A stretch of 64,000 bases of DNA, from assembly GCF_900604335.1 (NCBI RefSeq), contig NZ_UWOD01000001.1, forward strand, positions 1,366,521 through 1,430,520. Direction: 5' to 3'. Both the position numbers and the translations under genes were made by a program. The notes beneath the pieces are model-generated. The model was not told where the DNA came from. It saw only the letters and a program-made list of their open reading frames with translations, and did no database searches. Below are positions 8,203 to 16,932 of this stretch, in pieces (the stretch's first letter is position 1; every line of letters begins with the position of its first letter). This stretch comes from Intestinibacillus sp. Marseille-P6563. GTDB taxonomy: Bacteria; Bacillota; Clostridia; Oscillospirales; Butyricicoccaceae.

Positions 8203-9825
8203 TCAATCAATTTTGCCGATGAAGCGGTAGAAGATTTCTACCTCCTGTTCCCGGCTTCCGTCCTCGTTCTTGACCGCCTCATGGACAAGGATTTTTTCAA
8301 TCAGCGTGTTCAAGAGTTCAGCGGTGAGTTCCGTGGGATTGACGCACTCTTTCATCAAGGCAATCCATTTTTCTGCGTCTGCGGCACTCTGGCTTTCAGC
8401 GGCAATAGCAGATTGAAGCTGTTCAATCTTTTCTTCCAGTTCCGCCTGTTCGCTTTGGTACTTCCCGGACAGCATATTGAAGTTGTATTCTGTGATACGC
8501 CCCGCCGCCCAGTCCTCATACATCCGGGCAAACAGGGTATCGACCTCGGCTTTCCGCTTCTCCGCTTTTTTCAGTTCAGCAGCCTGTTTTTTTCTTGCGG
8601 CGGCCTGTCCTTTGTCATTGGCGTTCAGCAGCCGTTTCAAAAGCTGTTCTTCATCGTGCTGTACCAGCGCCGACCAGTATTGCAGACGGGAGAGGACATA
8701 GGCGTAAAGCACATCATAGCGGATGTAGTGCATGGAGCATTGGCGTGTGCCTTGCCCGTTCTTGCTACAATGGTAGTAGCCATAGGGCTTGCTGTTCTGT
8801 CTGTTCTCCCCGTAGGCCAGCGACCAGCCGCAGTCCGCACACTTTATCAGCCCCGCAAAAATCTGTGTCGTGCCATTCTTGCGCTCCCTCCGGCGGCTTG
8901 CGATCTGCTCCTGTACCTGCCGGAAAACCTGTTCGCTGATAATCGGCTCCTGCGTGTTCTCCACCCGCACCCATTCGCTTTGGGGCTTGCGTATCCTCCG
9001 CTTGTTCTTAAAGGAAATATTGGTCTCCCGGTAGTGGATGGTATGGCCGATGTAGGTTTCATCTTTCATAATGCTTTTGACCTGCGCTATCGTCCATGCG
9101 TAGCCTTTTTCCTCTGGTGCGCCAGCATAGATATTGGCGAAAGTCCCGTCACGCTGGAAGTTGATAAATCCCGGCGTCGGTACTTTTTCCGCAATCAATA
9201 TCCTTGTAATGCTGGCCGCCCCTTTGCCGTGAATAGCAAGGTCAAAAATCTTCTCCACGATCCAGCGGGTTTCCTCGTCGATTATCAGCTTGTTCTTGAT
9301 TTCCGGGTGCTTCTTGTACCCGAGGGGAGCATAGGCGCTGATACGCTGTCCGGCGGCAAACTTTGCCTTGAAAGCAGTTTTTACCTTGCGGCTGGTGTCC
9401 TTTGCGAACCATTCGTTGAACAGGTTTTTGAATGGCACAAAATCGGACAGTCCCTTTTCTGTGTCCTCATTCTCCGCAACGGCGATGTACCGCACCCGTT
9501 TTTCCGGGAACAGAAATTCCAGATAGTAGTCCATCATCACATGCTCCCGCCCGAAACGGGACAGGTCTTTGGTGACAATGCAGTTTACTTTTCCGGCTTC
9601 CACATCGTCCATCATGCGCTGGAAACTCGGACGCTCGAAGTTTGTCCCACTCCACCCATCGTCCACATATTCCCCGACCACATGAAGCCCCTGCTCCCTT
9701 GCGTACTGTTGCAGGATTGTCCGCTGCGTTTCAATGCTTACGCTGTCACCATAGCTTTCATCGTCACGGCTTAACCGCATATAAAGAGCCGTGTTGTAAA
9801 TGGTAGTATTGTAAGGTTGTTTCAC
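8203..9825 (-). CDS. tnpX: Large serine recombinase (TnpX-like) of the element
   Basis: 540 residues from a GTG at 9825, preceded by AAGGAGG with nine-base spacing; the longer in-frame extension has no site. The N-terminal resolvase domain carries the nucleophile serine in YMRLSRDDES and the conserved SRFGRE motif. Next come the recombinase domain, a zinc ribbon (CADCG then CSKNGQGTRQC), a long coiled coil (about residues 415-480) and a C-terminal DUF4368-like segment. It should excise the element as a circle and re-insert it. It is shorter than Tn4451 TnpX (about 707 residues). It sits at the left end of the element, transcribed towards it. Confidence 0.95.
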   Translation of the reverse strand: MKQPYNTTIYNTALYMRLSRDDESYGDSVSIETQRTILQQYAREQGLHVVGEYVDDGWSGTNFERPSFQRMMDDVEAGKVNCIVTKDLSRFGREHVMMDYYLEFLFPEKRVRYIAVAENEDTEKGLSDFVPFKNLFNEWFAKDTSRKVKTAFKAKFAAGQRISAYAPLGYKKHPEIKNKLIIDEETRWIVEKIFDLAIHGKGAASITRILIAEKVPTPGFINFQRDGTFANIYAGAPEEKGYAWTIAQVKSIMKDETYIGHTIHYRETNISFKNKRRIRKPQSEWVRVENTQEPIISEQVFRQVQEQIASRRRERKNGTTQIFAGLIKCADCGWSLAYGENRQNSKPYGYYHCSKNGQGTRQCSMHYIRYDVLYAYVLSRLQYWSALVQHDEEQLLKRLLNANDKGQAAARKKQAAELKKAEKRKAEVDTLFARMYEDWAAGRITEYNFNMLSGKYQSEQAELEEKIEQLQSAIAAESQSAADAEKWIALMKECVNPTELTAELLNTLIEKILVHEAVKNEDGSREQEVEIFYRFIGKID

Positions 9826-9853
9826 CGTAAAAATCCTCCTTCTAAAGAAACAA

Positions 9854-9913
9854 CCCACGCTTACAATACTTTTGCTCTATGGCAATTATATCATAAGCGT
9901 GGGCGTGTATCAA
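9854..9913 (-). promoter_or_regulatory. Recombinase promoter with flanking 10-bp inverted repeat
   Basis: On the minus strand TTGATA (9908-9913), a 17-base spacer and TATAAT (9885-9890) form a near-consensus sigma-A promoter. TAAGCGTGGG lies inside the spacer (9894-9903) and its exact complement CCCACGCTTA lies just downstream of the expected start (9854-9863). The arrangement looks like a two-site operator that would hold recombinase expression down. Confidence 0.7.
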
Positions 9914-9920
9914 CGATGGG

Positions 9921-10118
9921 TCACGAAGAAGCTGCCCTTGCCGCCGTGTGCCGGACGACATCCACAATCAGATCGCCAATCGGACGACCGCCAGCGGCAA
10001 AATGTTCGGAGATTTTGATACGGTTTTTCCCACATACAAAATACTGTGTGCCGTTCTCGTCAGTAATGACCTGCCCGGTGTGTATTGTATCAATAATGTC
10101 GCTTTCGCTTTTTACCAT
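9921..10118 (-). CDS. tnpW: TnpW-like small transposon protein
   Basis: 65 residues. The C-terminal motif (SEHFAAGGRPIGDLIVDVVR, about 37-56) is that of TnpW-family proteins, small genes found beside TnpX-type recombinases in Clostridial elements. Their role is unclear; TnpW is not required for Tn4451 excision as far as I recall. It lies about 100 bases upstream of the recombinase, across the recombinase promoter, and downstream of the MobV gene on the same strand. Confidence 0.75.
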   Translation of the reverse strand: MVKSESDIIDTIHTGQVITDENGTQYFVCGKNRIKISEHFAAGGRPIGDLIVDVVRHTAARAASS

Positions 10119-10176
10119 CCAGTGTCCTCCGTATGATTATTTTTCATCATGCAGCTTGAATTTCTGTTCATAGCGT

Positions 10177-11115
10177 TTACCTCCCTCTTGTTCGCTGCTG
10201 CCGTTTCAGCTCCGCCAGCACTTCCGGCGGGATACGGTCAACCAGCCGCTGTAAATTGTCCAGTTCGCTTTTCAGCTTTGCCCGTTCCATCGTATCTTTC
10301 ATCTTTCCTTTTTCGCTGGCCTTTGCCCTTGCTTCCAACTTCTCATTCTCCGCCAGCAGGTCATTGATTGTGACCTTGTACTTTTTCAACTGCCCGGAGA
10401 AATTCTCCATCTGCGGGAACCACTTTTTCAGCATGGAGAGGGCTTCCTCTTTTTTCTTTCCGGCGTTCAGCGGGTTAATGCCGTCCAGTGTGGCTTCAAT
10501 GGCTCTTGCCTGCCGGGAGAGGGAAACCGCCTGTTTGAAAAGCCGGGTGGGGATATGCTTCCGGCCTGTCCTGCTGGCGCTCTCCCCACGCTCCAAGTCA
10601 GGATATTTCTCCACCATATAGGCGTGAAAATCGTCCTGCCACTTCGTCAGGTTTGCCCGGTTGCCGATAATCTCCTTTGCACACAGGCGGTTGTCCTTTG
10701 TCAGCGGAACAAAGGTCAAATGCAGGTGGGGCGTTTTCTCGTCCATGTGTACCACCGCCGACACGATATTTTCCCGTCCTACCCGGCCAATGAGGAAGTC
10801 CGCCGCCCTCTGGAAAAACGCCTGTATCTCCTTTGGGGATTTCCCCTTGAAAAACTCCGGGCTGGCAGTTACCAGCGTATCGACAAACCGTGTGCTGTCC
10901 TTGCGGGTTCGGCACCCGGCCTGCTCAATCCGGCTCTGAATGAAGTGGTAATAGCGTCCCTCCGGCTTGACGATATGGAAGTTGTATTTGCTCCGGCTTG
11001 TGTCAATGTCGGGATTGCTGGCATACTGTTCTTTCTGTCTTTCGTGATGGGCTTCCAGCGGCCTTGCCGGGTTGCCCTTGTGCTTCTCAAACCGTAAAAT
11101 TGCGTGTTGTGCCAT
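10177..11115 (-). CDS. MobV-family relaxase (TnpZ/Pre-like)
   Basis: 312 residues, ATG at 11115 with AAAGGAG upstream. It opens with HAILRFEKHK, has the conserved NFHIVKP block and the metal-binding histidine motif MDEKTPHLHLTFVPL (about residues 124-138), then a coiled-coil tail. It should nick the element's oriT so that helper conjugation systems can move it, as TnpZ does for Tn4451. At 312 residues it is at the short end of the family but keeps all N-terminal motifs. The 180 bases upstream (11116-11297), with short GTACG inverted repeats, or the hairpins near 12.3 kb, are candidate nic regions. Confidence 0.92.
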   Translation of the reverse strand: MAQHAILRFEKHKGNPARPLEAHHERQKEQYASNPDIDTSRSKYNFHIVKPEGRYYHFIQSRIEQAGCRTRKDSTRFVDTLVTASPEFFKGKSPKEIQAFFQRAADFLIGRVGRENIVSAVVHMDEKTPHLHLTFVPLTKDNRLCAKEIIGNRANLTKWQDDFHAYMVEKYPDLERGESASRTGRKHIPTRLFKQAVSLSRQARAIEATLDGINPLNAGKKKEEALSMLKKWFPQMENFSGQLKKYKVTINDLLAENEKLEARAKASEKGKMKDTMERAKLKSELDNLQRLVDRIPPEVLAELKRQQRTRGR

Positions 11116-11297
11116 TCTGCTCCTTTCCCCATTCCTTTCCTATCCGGGGTTTTCCACAGGGAAAATCCCGCAGAAAATAGCTCGGATAGGATTGGAATGG
11201 ATAGAATATAAATCAGTCTTTTTATCTTTGTATTTCTATATACCGTCCGGTTTTCGTACGTCTCAGGAGTGATTTCCGTACTTCATGGGTACGGTTT

Positions 11298-11693
11298 TCA
11301 GTCCTCCGGTGTACCAGAACGGGATTTCTTAAAGTCGGTGTTTGGAACCGCTTCATAGGATTTTGGGAAAATGCGGTTGGGTTTTCCACAGCCCTGCTTC
11401 TGGATCTCCACCAGTCCGGCGTATTGCAGTTCCCGCAGGGTATTCACCGCTTTCTGCCGCCCACAATGGAGCAGTGTGACCACTTCACAGATAGGGTAAT
11501 ACAGGAAAATCCGTCCGCAGTCATCCGCCCACCCATTCTTGCGGGATAACTCTGTCCGGCGCAGGATAAAGGCGTACAGAACCTTTGCCTCGTTGGACAG
11601 GGGCTTGAATGTGGGGGCTTCAAAGAGAAAATTCGGGAGCCGGGTGAAGCTGAACGCCTTTTCCGGCTGGTGGATATAGATGGTATTTGTCAT
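11298..11693 (-). CDS. RepA_N-type replication initiator domain protein
   Basis: 131 residues. The RepA N-terminal domain is clear: FSFTRLPNFLFEAP near the start, then PLSNEAKVLYAFILRR, a winged-helix fold used for origin binding. Full RepA proteins of Firmicute plasmids are about 250-350 residues; short forms of this size are common in Tn4451-like elements, so this may be natural or a C-terminal truncation. It might allow brief replication of the excised circle. Neighbours are the MobV gene downstream and the Cys-rich protein gene upstream, all on the minus strand. Confidence 0.85.
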   Translation of the reverse strand: MTNTIYIHQPEKAFSFTRLPNFLFEAPTFKPLSNEAKVLYAFILRRTELSRKNGWADDCGRIFLYYPICEVVTLLHCGRQKAVNTLRELQYAGLVEIQKQGCGKPNRIFPKSYEAVPNTDFKKSRSGTPED

Positions 11694-11804
11694 AGTTCGT
11701 TTTGTGGACGGTTAGAAGCCCGTTTTCCGGGGCGGGCGATACTTTATACCACCTGCCCCGGTTTGGGGCTTGCAAAGCCTGATAAATCAAGGCTTTTTTC
11801 GCTC

Positions 11805-12218
11805 CTAACTGTCCACAGCAGACCTCCTTTTCCGTTCACTTTCTGTTTTCTGCCGCCTGTGAACTCTGGCGGCACAGCCGGGGCAGTATTTTGCCCGGTT
11901 GGATTTGGGGACGAACACACCGCCGCAGACCGCACAGCGTTTCAAGTCCTTATCCCGGAAAATTTCCGCTTCCAGCGTCCCGTCCAGCGGCAAGACCGCC
12001 CAGCGGAACCACTTACAGCAGACCGAGAAAGAAATCGTCTGCGGGCAGGTGCAGGTGTCCCCATCGTCAAGGGCAATGCAGTTGCCGTCCTCACAGCAAC
12101 AGCACTCCCGGCGTATCAGGGCGCTTGCCCGTTTCCGCTGCGCCGGGGTCATGCGGTAAAGGGAACCGTCCGGCCTGCATTCCAGCGGCGGCAAGTCTTT
12201 GTAGGGATTATTTTTCAT
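11805..12218 (-). CDS. Cysteine-rich VLP-domain protein
   Basis: 137 residues with 16 cysteines in two groups: RRECCCCEDGNC with TCTCPQTISFSVCCKWF (residues 30-75), and CAVCGGVF with YCPGCAARVHRRQ (residues 95-125). The second resembles a treble-clef zinc site. The pattern matches the Cys_rich_VLP family seen almost only in mobile elements of gut Clostridia; its function is unknown, with nucleic-acid binding likely from the basic tail. A 34-codon ORF (12208-12312, MVSVPTPEHAAG...) overlaps its start and could be translated, but nothing supports it strongly. Confidence 0.8.
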   Translation of the reverse strand: MKNNPYKDLPPLECRPDGSLYRMTPAQRKRASALIRRECCCCEDGNCIALDDGDTCTCPQTISFSVCCKWFRWAVLPLDGTLEAEIFRDKDLKRCAVCGGVFVPKSNRAKYCPGCAARVHRRQKTESERKRRSAVDS

Positions 12219-12598
12219 GCGTTCCCTCCGTTTTGCTTTCCGCTGCCGTTCTCCCCGAAAAGGCTTCCTGCCCCATTCCTGCGGCGTGTTCCGGCGTTGG
12301 CACGCTCACCATAACTTCGGGACAACTTGTCCCAAAGTGACCTCTGGACAAAGTGTCCAGAAGTCGGCTCCTTGCGGTGCTTCCCCAGCCGGGGGTATTC
12401 CTTTTCGGACGGTCATTCGGTTTTCAAGGTGCTGTCCATCGATGAACTAACCTAAGTCTACACCGAAATGACCGCCCGTCCCGTATATCCGAAAGGTGGG
12501 AAATCTGCCTGAAAATCCCCCCATTTCCACGCTCTCGGAATTGTGGTAGAATGGAAGAAACTGAACAGTAAATTTGAAGTTGTGGAGGTAACACATAG
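12219..12598. other. 380-base gene-poor stretch with two tandem hairpins (oriT-like candidate)
   Basis: Two adjacent perfect palindromes, GGGACAACTTGTCCC (12319-12333) and CTGGACA-AAG-TGTCCAG (12344-12360), sit downstream of ACTTCGG. A related sequence with the same ACTTCGGGACA core lies at 22232-22255 in the same element. Paired hairpins near mobilisation genes are typical of oriT or replication-control regions. The last 60 bases hold the ribosome binding site (GGAGG) of the kinase gene; I see no other gene. Confidence 0.45.
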
Positions 12599-13144
12599 AT
12601 GGATCAAGGTAGAATTATTGTAATCACAGGTTCGCCGGGGACGGGGAAAACTACAACGGCATCTACTGTTGCAAAAGAATCGGATTTGGAAAAATCTGTG
12701 CATATGCACACAGATGACTTTTATCATTATTTGAGTAAAGGGGCAATACCACCATATTTGCCAGAATCAAATGAGCAAAATTTGATTGTCATTGAAGCAT
12801 TTTTAGAAGCCGCGAAGCGATATGCTCGTGGTGGATATGATGTAATTGTAGATGGTATTGTAGGACCGTGGTTTTTAGAGCCGTGGCTCAACATTGTTCA
12901 AGAGCATTATGAAGTACACTATATCGTTTTAAGAGCAAGTAAAGAAGAAACTATGAAGAGAGCTATCAAACGCTCAAAGTTAGACAGAGAAACAAATATT
13001 GAATTAGTTGAAACGATGTGGGAACAATTTTCCAATTTAGGAATCTATGAATCAAATGTTATTGATACAACTACGCACTCAGTCAAAGATACTGTATCAG
13101 CAGTAAAAGAAAAAATTGTAAGGGGTACTGCTTTACTGCTTTAG
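12599..13144 (+). CDS. P-loop kinase (zeta/CPT-like AAA_33 fold), copy 1
   Basis: 181 residues. Walker A is ITGSPGTGKTTTAS (residues 8-21). The HTDDFYHYLSKGAIPP motif (about 37-52) resembles the zeta-toxin/phosphotransferase lid region with its catalytic Asp. VDGIVGPWFLEPW (about 89-101) is a Walker B-like strand. The fold suits a small-molecule phosphotransferase (chloramphenicol phosphotransferase or gluconate kinase type) or a toxin kinase. No antitoxin neighbour is recognised, which argues against a free toxin. A second copy, about 90% identical, lies at 19907-20452. Substrate unknown; such genes travel with resistance clusters. Confidence 0.75.
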   Translation: MDQGRIIVITGSPGTGKTTTASTVAKESDLEKSVHMHTDDFYHYLSKGAIPPYLPESNEQNLIVIEAFLEAAKRYARGGYDVIVDGIVGPWFLEPWLNIVQEHYEVHYIVLRASKEETMKRAIKRSKLDRETNIELVETMWEQFSNLGIYESNVIDTTTHSVKDTVSAVKEKIVRGTALLL

Positions 13145-13181
13145 GCAATTCCAGTTTGTCGAGCAGACAAGGAGGGAGAAC

Positions 13182-13982
13182 ATGGAACTATCCATACAAG
13201 AACGCCTGAAAGACCTGCGTGTGGAGCGTGGCCTGACGCTGGAGCAGCTTGCGGAAGAAACCCATCTCTCCAAGTCTGCGTTAGGCAGCTATGAGGGGGA
13301 CAAGTTCAAGGACATCAGCCACTATGCCCTTATCCAGCTGGCAAAGTTTTACGAAGTGTCCGTTGATTATCTGCTGTGCCGTTCTGAAACAAAAAATCAC
13401 CCAAACGCCGATCTTGCAGACCTGCGTTTGAGTGATGATATGATTGAATTTTTGAAAAGCAGGCTGGTGGATAATGCCCTCCTGTGTGAACTGGCGACGC
13501 ACCCGGATTTTCCCCGGCTCATGGCTGACCTTGAAATCTATGTAAACGGCATAGCGGCAAAGCAGGTACAGGGGGCAAACGCCATTGTGGACGCTGTGAG
13601 CGCAACTATTATGAAGCAGCACAATCCCGGTCTGACCGACCCGCAGTTAAGGCAGCTGATCGCCGCCCACATTGACGATGACAGCTTTTGCCGCCATGTG
13701 ATACAGCAGGATATAAACAAGATAGCCCTTGACCTGCGGAAAGCCCACAAGGACGATTTTTTCAGTGTCCCGGAGGACAATCCTCTGGAAGATTTCTTGC
13801 AGACCGCCGAAGAAGCCGCCAGCCCAAACAGCGACCCGGAACAGGCTGCGATGGCCTTTATCTGCAAGCGGCTCAAACTGAACTATGGGAAGCTGTCGGA
13901 GGAGGAAAAGAAATGGCTGAAAAGGATTGCACAGAAGTCGGACTTGCTGAAAAATCCAAACCCGCAGCGGGGAAGAAAATGA
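13182..13982 (+). CDS. XRE-family transcriptional regulator
   Basis: 266 residues with AAGGAGGGAG before the ATG. The N-terminal HTH is clear (LTLEQLAEETHLSKSALGSYE, about residues 18-38), followed by KFYEVSVDYLLC, the usual end of an XRE domain. The remaining 200 residues are mostly helical with no domain I can name. The gene is G+C-richer than the kinase before it, marking another junction near 13.15 kb. It is followed after 10 bases by a GNAT gene, probably co-transcribed. Proteins of this layout are common in Clostridial mobile elements. Confidence 0.88.
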   Translation: MELSIQERLKDLRVERGLTLEQLAEETHLSKSALGSYEGDKFKDISHYALIQLAKFYEVSVDYLLCRSETKNHPNADLADLRLSDDMIEFLKSRLVDNALLCELATHPDFPRLMADLEIYVNGIAAKQVQGANAIVDAVSATIMKQHNPGLTDPQLRQLIAAHIDDDSFCRHVIQQDINKIALDLRKAHKDDFFSVPEDNPLEDFLQTAEEAASPNSDPEQAAMAFICKRLKLNYGKLSEEEKKWLKRIAQKSDLLKNPNPQRGRK

Positions 13983-13992
13983 GAAATTAGAT

Positions 13993-14460
13993 ATGCAAAA
14001 AGGAAAAATGAGATTCATTGAAGTAGAAACCAAAAACAGGACGGCGGATTTCATAAATCGGCTGCTGACGGTATGGGAAAGTTCTGTAAGAGCAACACAC
14101 CTGTTTCTGTCGGACAGTGAAATCAAAAAGATAAAAGAATATGTACCGCAGGCGCTCGCTGGAATTGCGCATTTGATGATCGCAGAAGATGATAGGGGCT
14201 GCCCCGGGGCTTTTATGGGGATCAAGGACGGCACCTTGGAAATGCTGTTCATTTCCCCGGAAGAAAGAGGAAAGGGGCTCGGAAAGCGCCTGCTCCAATA
14301 TGGGATTAAAACCTATGCCGTAGAGCGGGTGGCTGTGAATGAGCAAAACCCACAGGCCAAGGGCTTTTATGAACACATGGGCTTTCAGGTTTATAAAAGG
14401 ACAGACCTTGACGAACAGGGCAATCCTTATCCGCTTTTATACATGAGCCTTAACATCTAA
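13993..14460 (+). CDS. GNAT-family N-acetyltransferase
   Basis: 155 residues, with an alternative ATG at 14008. The acetyl-CoA loop ISPEERGKGLGKRLL (about residues 92-106) and the C-terminal VNEQNPQAKGFYEHMGF motif define the GNAT fold. The substrate is unknown; relatives include acetyltransferases acting on amino groups of small molecules or proteins. It follows the XRE regulator by ten bases. The gene ends 132 bases before the broken topoisomerase, where the Inc18-like block begins. Confidence 0.9.
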   Translation: MQKGKMRFIEVETKNRTADFINRLLTVWESSVRATHLFLSDSEIKKIKEYVPQALAGIAHLMIAEDDRGCPGAFMGIKDGTLEMLFISPEERGKGLGKRLLQYGIKTYAVERVAVNEQNPQAKGFYEHMGFQVYKRTDLDEQGNPYPLLYMSLNI

Positions 14461-14548
14461 ATCGGATTTTACGAAATCTCATATCCCGCAGAGAAGCAAA
14501 AACAGAAAGTACCCTGCCTTATACTCATTATCATCATTGCCCTTTTCC

Positions 14549-14577
14549 TTGACTTGCTTGTGTCTTTGTGATACACT
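14549..14577 (+). promoter_or_regulatory. Sigma-A-like promoter reading into the truncated topoisomerase
   Basis: TTGACT (14549-14554), 17 bases, TACACT (14572-14577). It lies in the 132-base junction between the GNAT gene and the Inc18 block, so it may have belonged to a lost gene and now reads through the topoisomerase remnant towards erm(B). Confidence 0.5.
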
Positions 14578-14592
14578 AACATACATAAATCA

Positions 14593-16527
14593 TTGCCGAT
14601 TTTTCCTGATCGATACGATTTTGAAGTGGCAACAGATAAAAAAAAGCAGTTTAAAATTGTTGCTGAACTTTTAAAACAAGCAAATACAATCATTGTCGCA
14701 ACAGATAGCGACAGAGAAGGCGAAAACATTGCCTGGTCGATCATTCATAAAGCAAATGCCTTTTCTAAAGATAAAACGTATAAAAGACTATGGATCAATA
14801 GTTTAGAAAAAGATGTGATCCGTAGCGGTTTTCAAAATTTGCAACCAGGAATGAATTACTATCCCTTTTATCAAGAAGCGCAAACACGCCAAATTGCCGA
14901 TTGGTTGATCGGCATGAATGCAAGCCCTTTGTATACGTTAAATTTACAGCAGAAGGGCGTACAAGGTACATTTTCACTAGGACGTGTTCAAACGCCCACC
15001 TTATATCTTATTTTTCAGCGCCAGGAAGCCATAGAAAACTTTAGAAAAGAACCTTTTTTCGAGGTGGAAGCTAGTATAAAAGTAAACCAAGGGTCATTTA
15101 AGGGCGTTATAAGCCCCACACAGCGCTTTAAAACCCAAGAGGAGCTTTTAGCTTTTGTTTCTTCTGAACAAGCTAAAATAGGCAATCAAGAGGGGATAAT
15201 TGCTGATGTTCAAACCAAAGAGAAGAAAACGAATAGTCCGAGTTTGTTTTCTTTAAGTAGTTTGCAATCAAAAGTTAATCAGCTTTATAAAGCGACAGCG
15301 AGCCAAACTTTAAAAGCTATGCAAGGACTGTATGAAGCAAAATTATTGAGTTATCCAAGAACAGATACACCATTTATTACAGAGAACGAATTTGCTTATT
15401 TAAAAGCGAATTTTGGCAAATATAGCGGTTTTTTAGGACTTGATCTTGAAATGGTTCAAACAGAGCCTAGAAAGCGTTATGTGGACGGTAGTAAGGTACA
15501 GGAACACCACGCCATTATCCCAACAAAACAAGTACCTACCGAATCTGCATTAGCGAAAATGGACGATTTACAACGAAAAATATATGCTTTAGTCGTTAAA
15601 ACGACCGTTGCCATGTTTCTACCTGATTATTTGTATGAAGAAACTAAGATACAAACCAAAGTAGCCGACTTACTTTTTCAATCAATAGGCAAGACACCAA
15701 AGCAAGAAGGTTGGAAAATTCTTTTCAAACAACAAACCAAAGAAGAAGAAGAGGACGTTCAAACGTTACCCTTGGTTATCATTGGAGAACATGCCGAGGT
15801 TGACGTTAAGAGTGCCGAAAAAGAAACACAACCACCGAAAGCTTTTACAGAGGGTACATTATTAACTGCTATGAAAACGGCGAATAAAACGGTTGATGAT
15901 GAAGAAGCAATCAAGATTTTACAAGAAGTTGAGGGGATTGGAACAGAAGCGACAAGAGCAAGCATTATTGAAGCCTTGAAACAAAAAGAATATATCCAAG
16001 TGATTAAGAATAAGCTTGTTGTAACTGAAAAAGGAAAATTATTGTGCCAGGCAGTTGAAAGTCAGCACCTTTTAACGAGTGCTGAAATGACGGCTAAATG
16101 GGAAACGTATTTAAAAAAAATCGGTAAAAGAGAAGGCAATCAAGAGAACTTTATTACGAATATCAAAAAATTCATTGTTCATTTACTGGAAGCTGTACCT
16201 AACGATATAGAAAAACTAAATTTTTCTGATTACCAGGAACAGAAAGAAAAAGAAGCAGAAAAAAGTATTGTAGGAAAATGTCCTAAGTGTGGCAACAATA
16301 TTGTATTAAAAAAATCGTTTTATGGTTGTTCAAATTATCCTGAATGTAAGTTTACTTTAGCTGAACATTTTAGAAAGAAAAAACTCACCAAAACAAATGT
16401 AAAAGAATTACTAGAGGGAAAAGAAACCCTGGTAAAAGGAATCAAAACGAAAGATAGAAAGTCCTACAATGCCGTTGTAAAAATCGGAGAAAAGGGATAT
16501 ATTGATTTTATATCTTTCTCAAAATAA
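14593..16527 (+). pseudogene. Type IA topoisomerase (Topo III-like) of Inc18 plasmids, N-terminally truncated
   Basis: 644 codons from a TTG that lies inside the gene. Recognisable parts: the Toprim motif DSDREGENIAW (about 36-46), active-site tyrosine region LSYPRTDTPF (about 253-262) and a C-terminal zinc finger (CPKCGN then CSNYPEC). The first 60-70 residues, which include the conserved glutamate of the Toprim fold, are missing, so catalysis is unlikely. The full gene is known from pSM19035, pIP501 and pAMbeta1. A 330-base duplication of its 3' end occurs at 17841. Confidence 0.88.
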
Positions 16528-16530
16528 ACA

Positions 16531-16556
16531 TAAAAGCCCTTTAAAGAGGGCTTTTA
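16531..16556. terminator. Terminator after the topoisomerase gene
   Basis: TAAAAGCCCT-TTAAAG-AGGGCTTTTA, a symmetrical hairpin with A- and T-rich flanks. The same structure recurs at 18104-18129 after the duplicated tail. Confidence 0.75.
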
Positions 16557-16562
16557 TATATT

Positions 16563-16606
16563 AATCACAAATCACTTATCACAAATCACAAGTGATTTGT
16601 GATTGT
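16563..16606 (+). promoter_or_regulatory. Omega-operator heptad array 1
   Basis: Back-to-back heptads of the type (A/T)ATCAC(A/T): AATCACA, AATCACT, TATCACA, AATCACA, then inverted AGTGATT and TGTGATT. Omega of pSM19035 is known to bind such unspaced heptads. The array precedes the truncated omega copy. Confidence 0.85.
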
Positions 16607-16646
16607 TGATGATAAAATAAGAATAAGAAGAAATAGAAAGAAGTGA

Positions 16647-16886
16647 GTGATTGTGGGAAATTTAGGCGCACAAAAAGAAAAACGAAATGATACACCAATC
16701 AGTGCAAAAAAAGATATAATGGGAGATAAGACGGTTCGTGTTCGTGCTGACTTGCACCATATCATAAAAATCGAAACAGCAAAGAATGGCGGAAACGTAA
16801 AAGAAGTTATGGAAATAAGACTTAGAAGCAAACTTAAGAGTGTGTTGATAGTGCAGTATCTTAAAATTTTGTATAATAGGAATTGA
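16647..16886 (+). pseudogene. Omega repressor, 3'-truncated copy fused to the erm(B) upstream region
   Basis: The first 55 residues match the intact omega at 19191 almost exactly (GNLGAQ...GGNVKEVM; GTG start). After VKEVM the frame runs into the erm(B) leader region and ends after 24 unrelated residues. Omega is a ribbon-helix-helix repressor. The strand and first helix (KTVRVRADLHHIIKIETA) remain but helix 2 is lost, so dimer formation should fail. Confidence 0.85.
16872..16877 (+). promoter_or_regulatory. erm(B) promoter -10 element; no attenuator seen
   Basis: TATAAT lies 55 bases before the erm(B) start, with candidate -35 TTGATA at about 16845-16850 (21-base spacing, longer than ideal). 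Inducible erm(B) has a 27-codon leader peptide and alternating stems; none is present between 16878 and 16932. Constitutive expression is therefore predicted. Confidence 0.6.
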
Positions 16887-16932
16887 AGTTAAATTAGATG
16901 CTAAAAATTTGTAATTAAGAAGGAGTGATTAC

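Noticed and set aside
8281..9774. 497-codon plus-strand frame
   Set aside because: Exact antisense of the serine recombinase, whose motifs are clear on the other strand.
12208..12312. 34-codon ORF upstream of the Cys-rich VLP gene
   Set aside because: Too short and without a convincing ribosome site; mentioned only with its neighbour.
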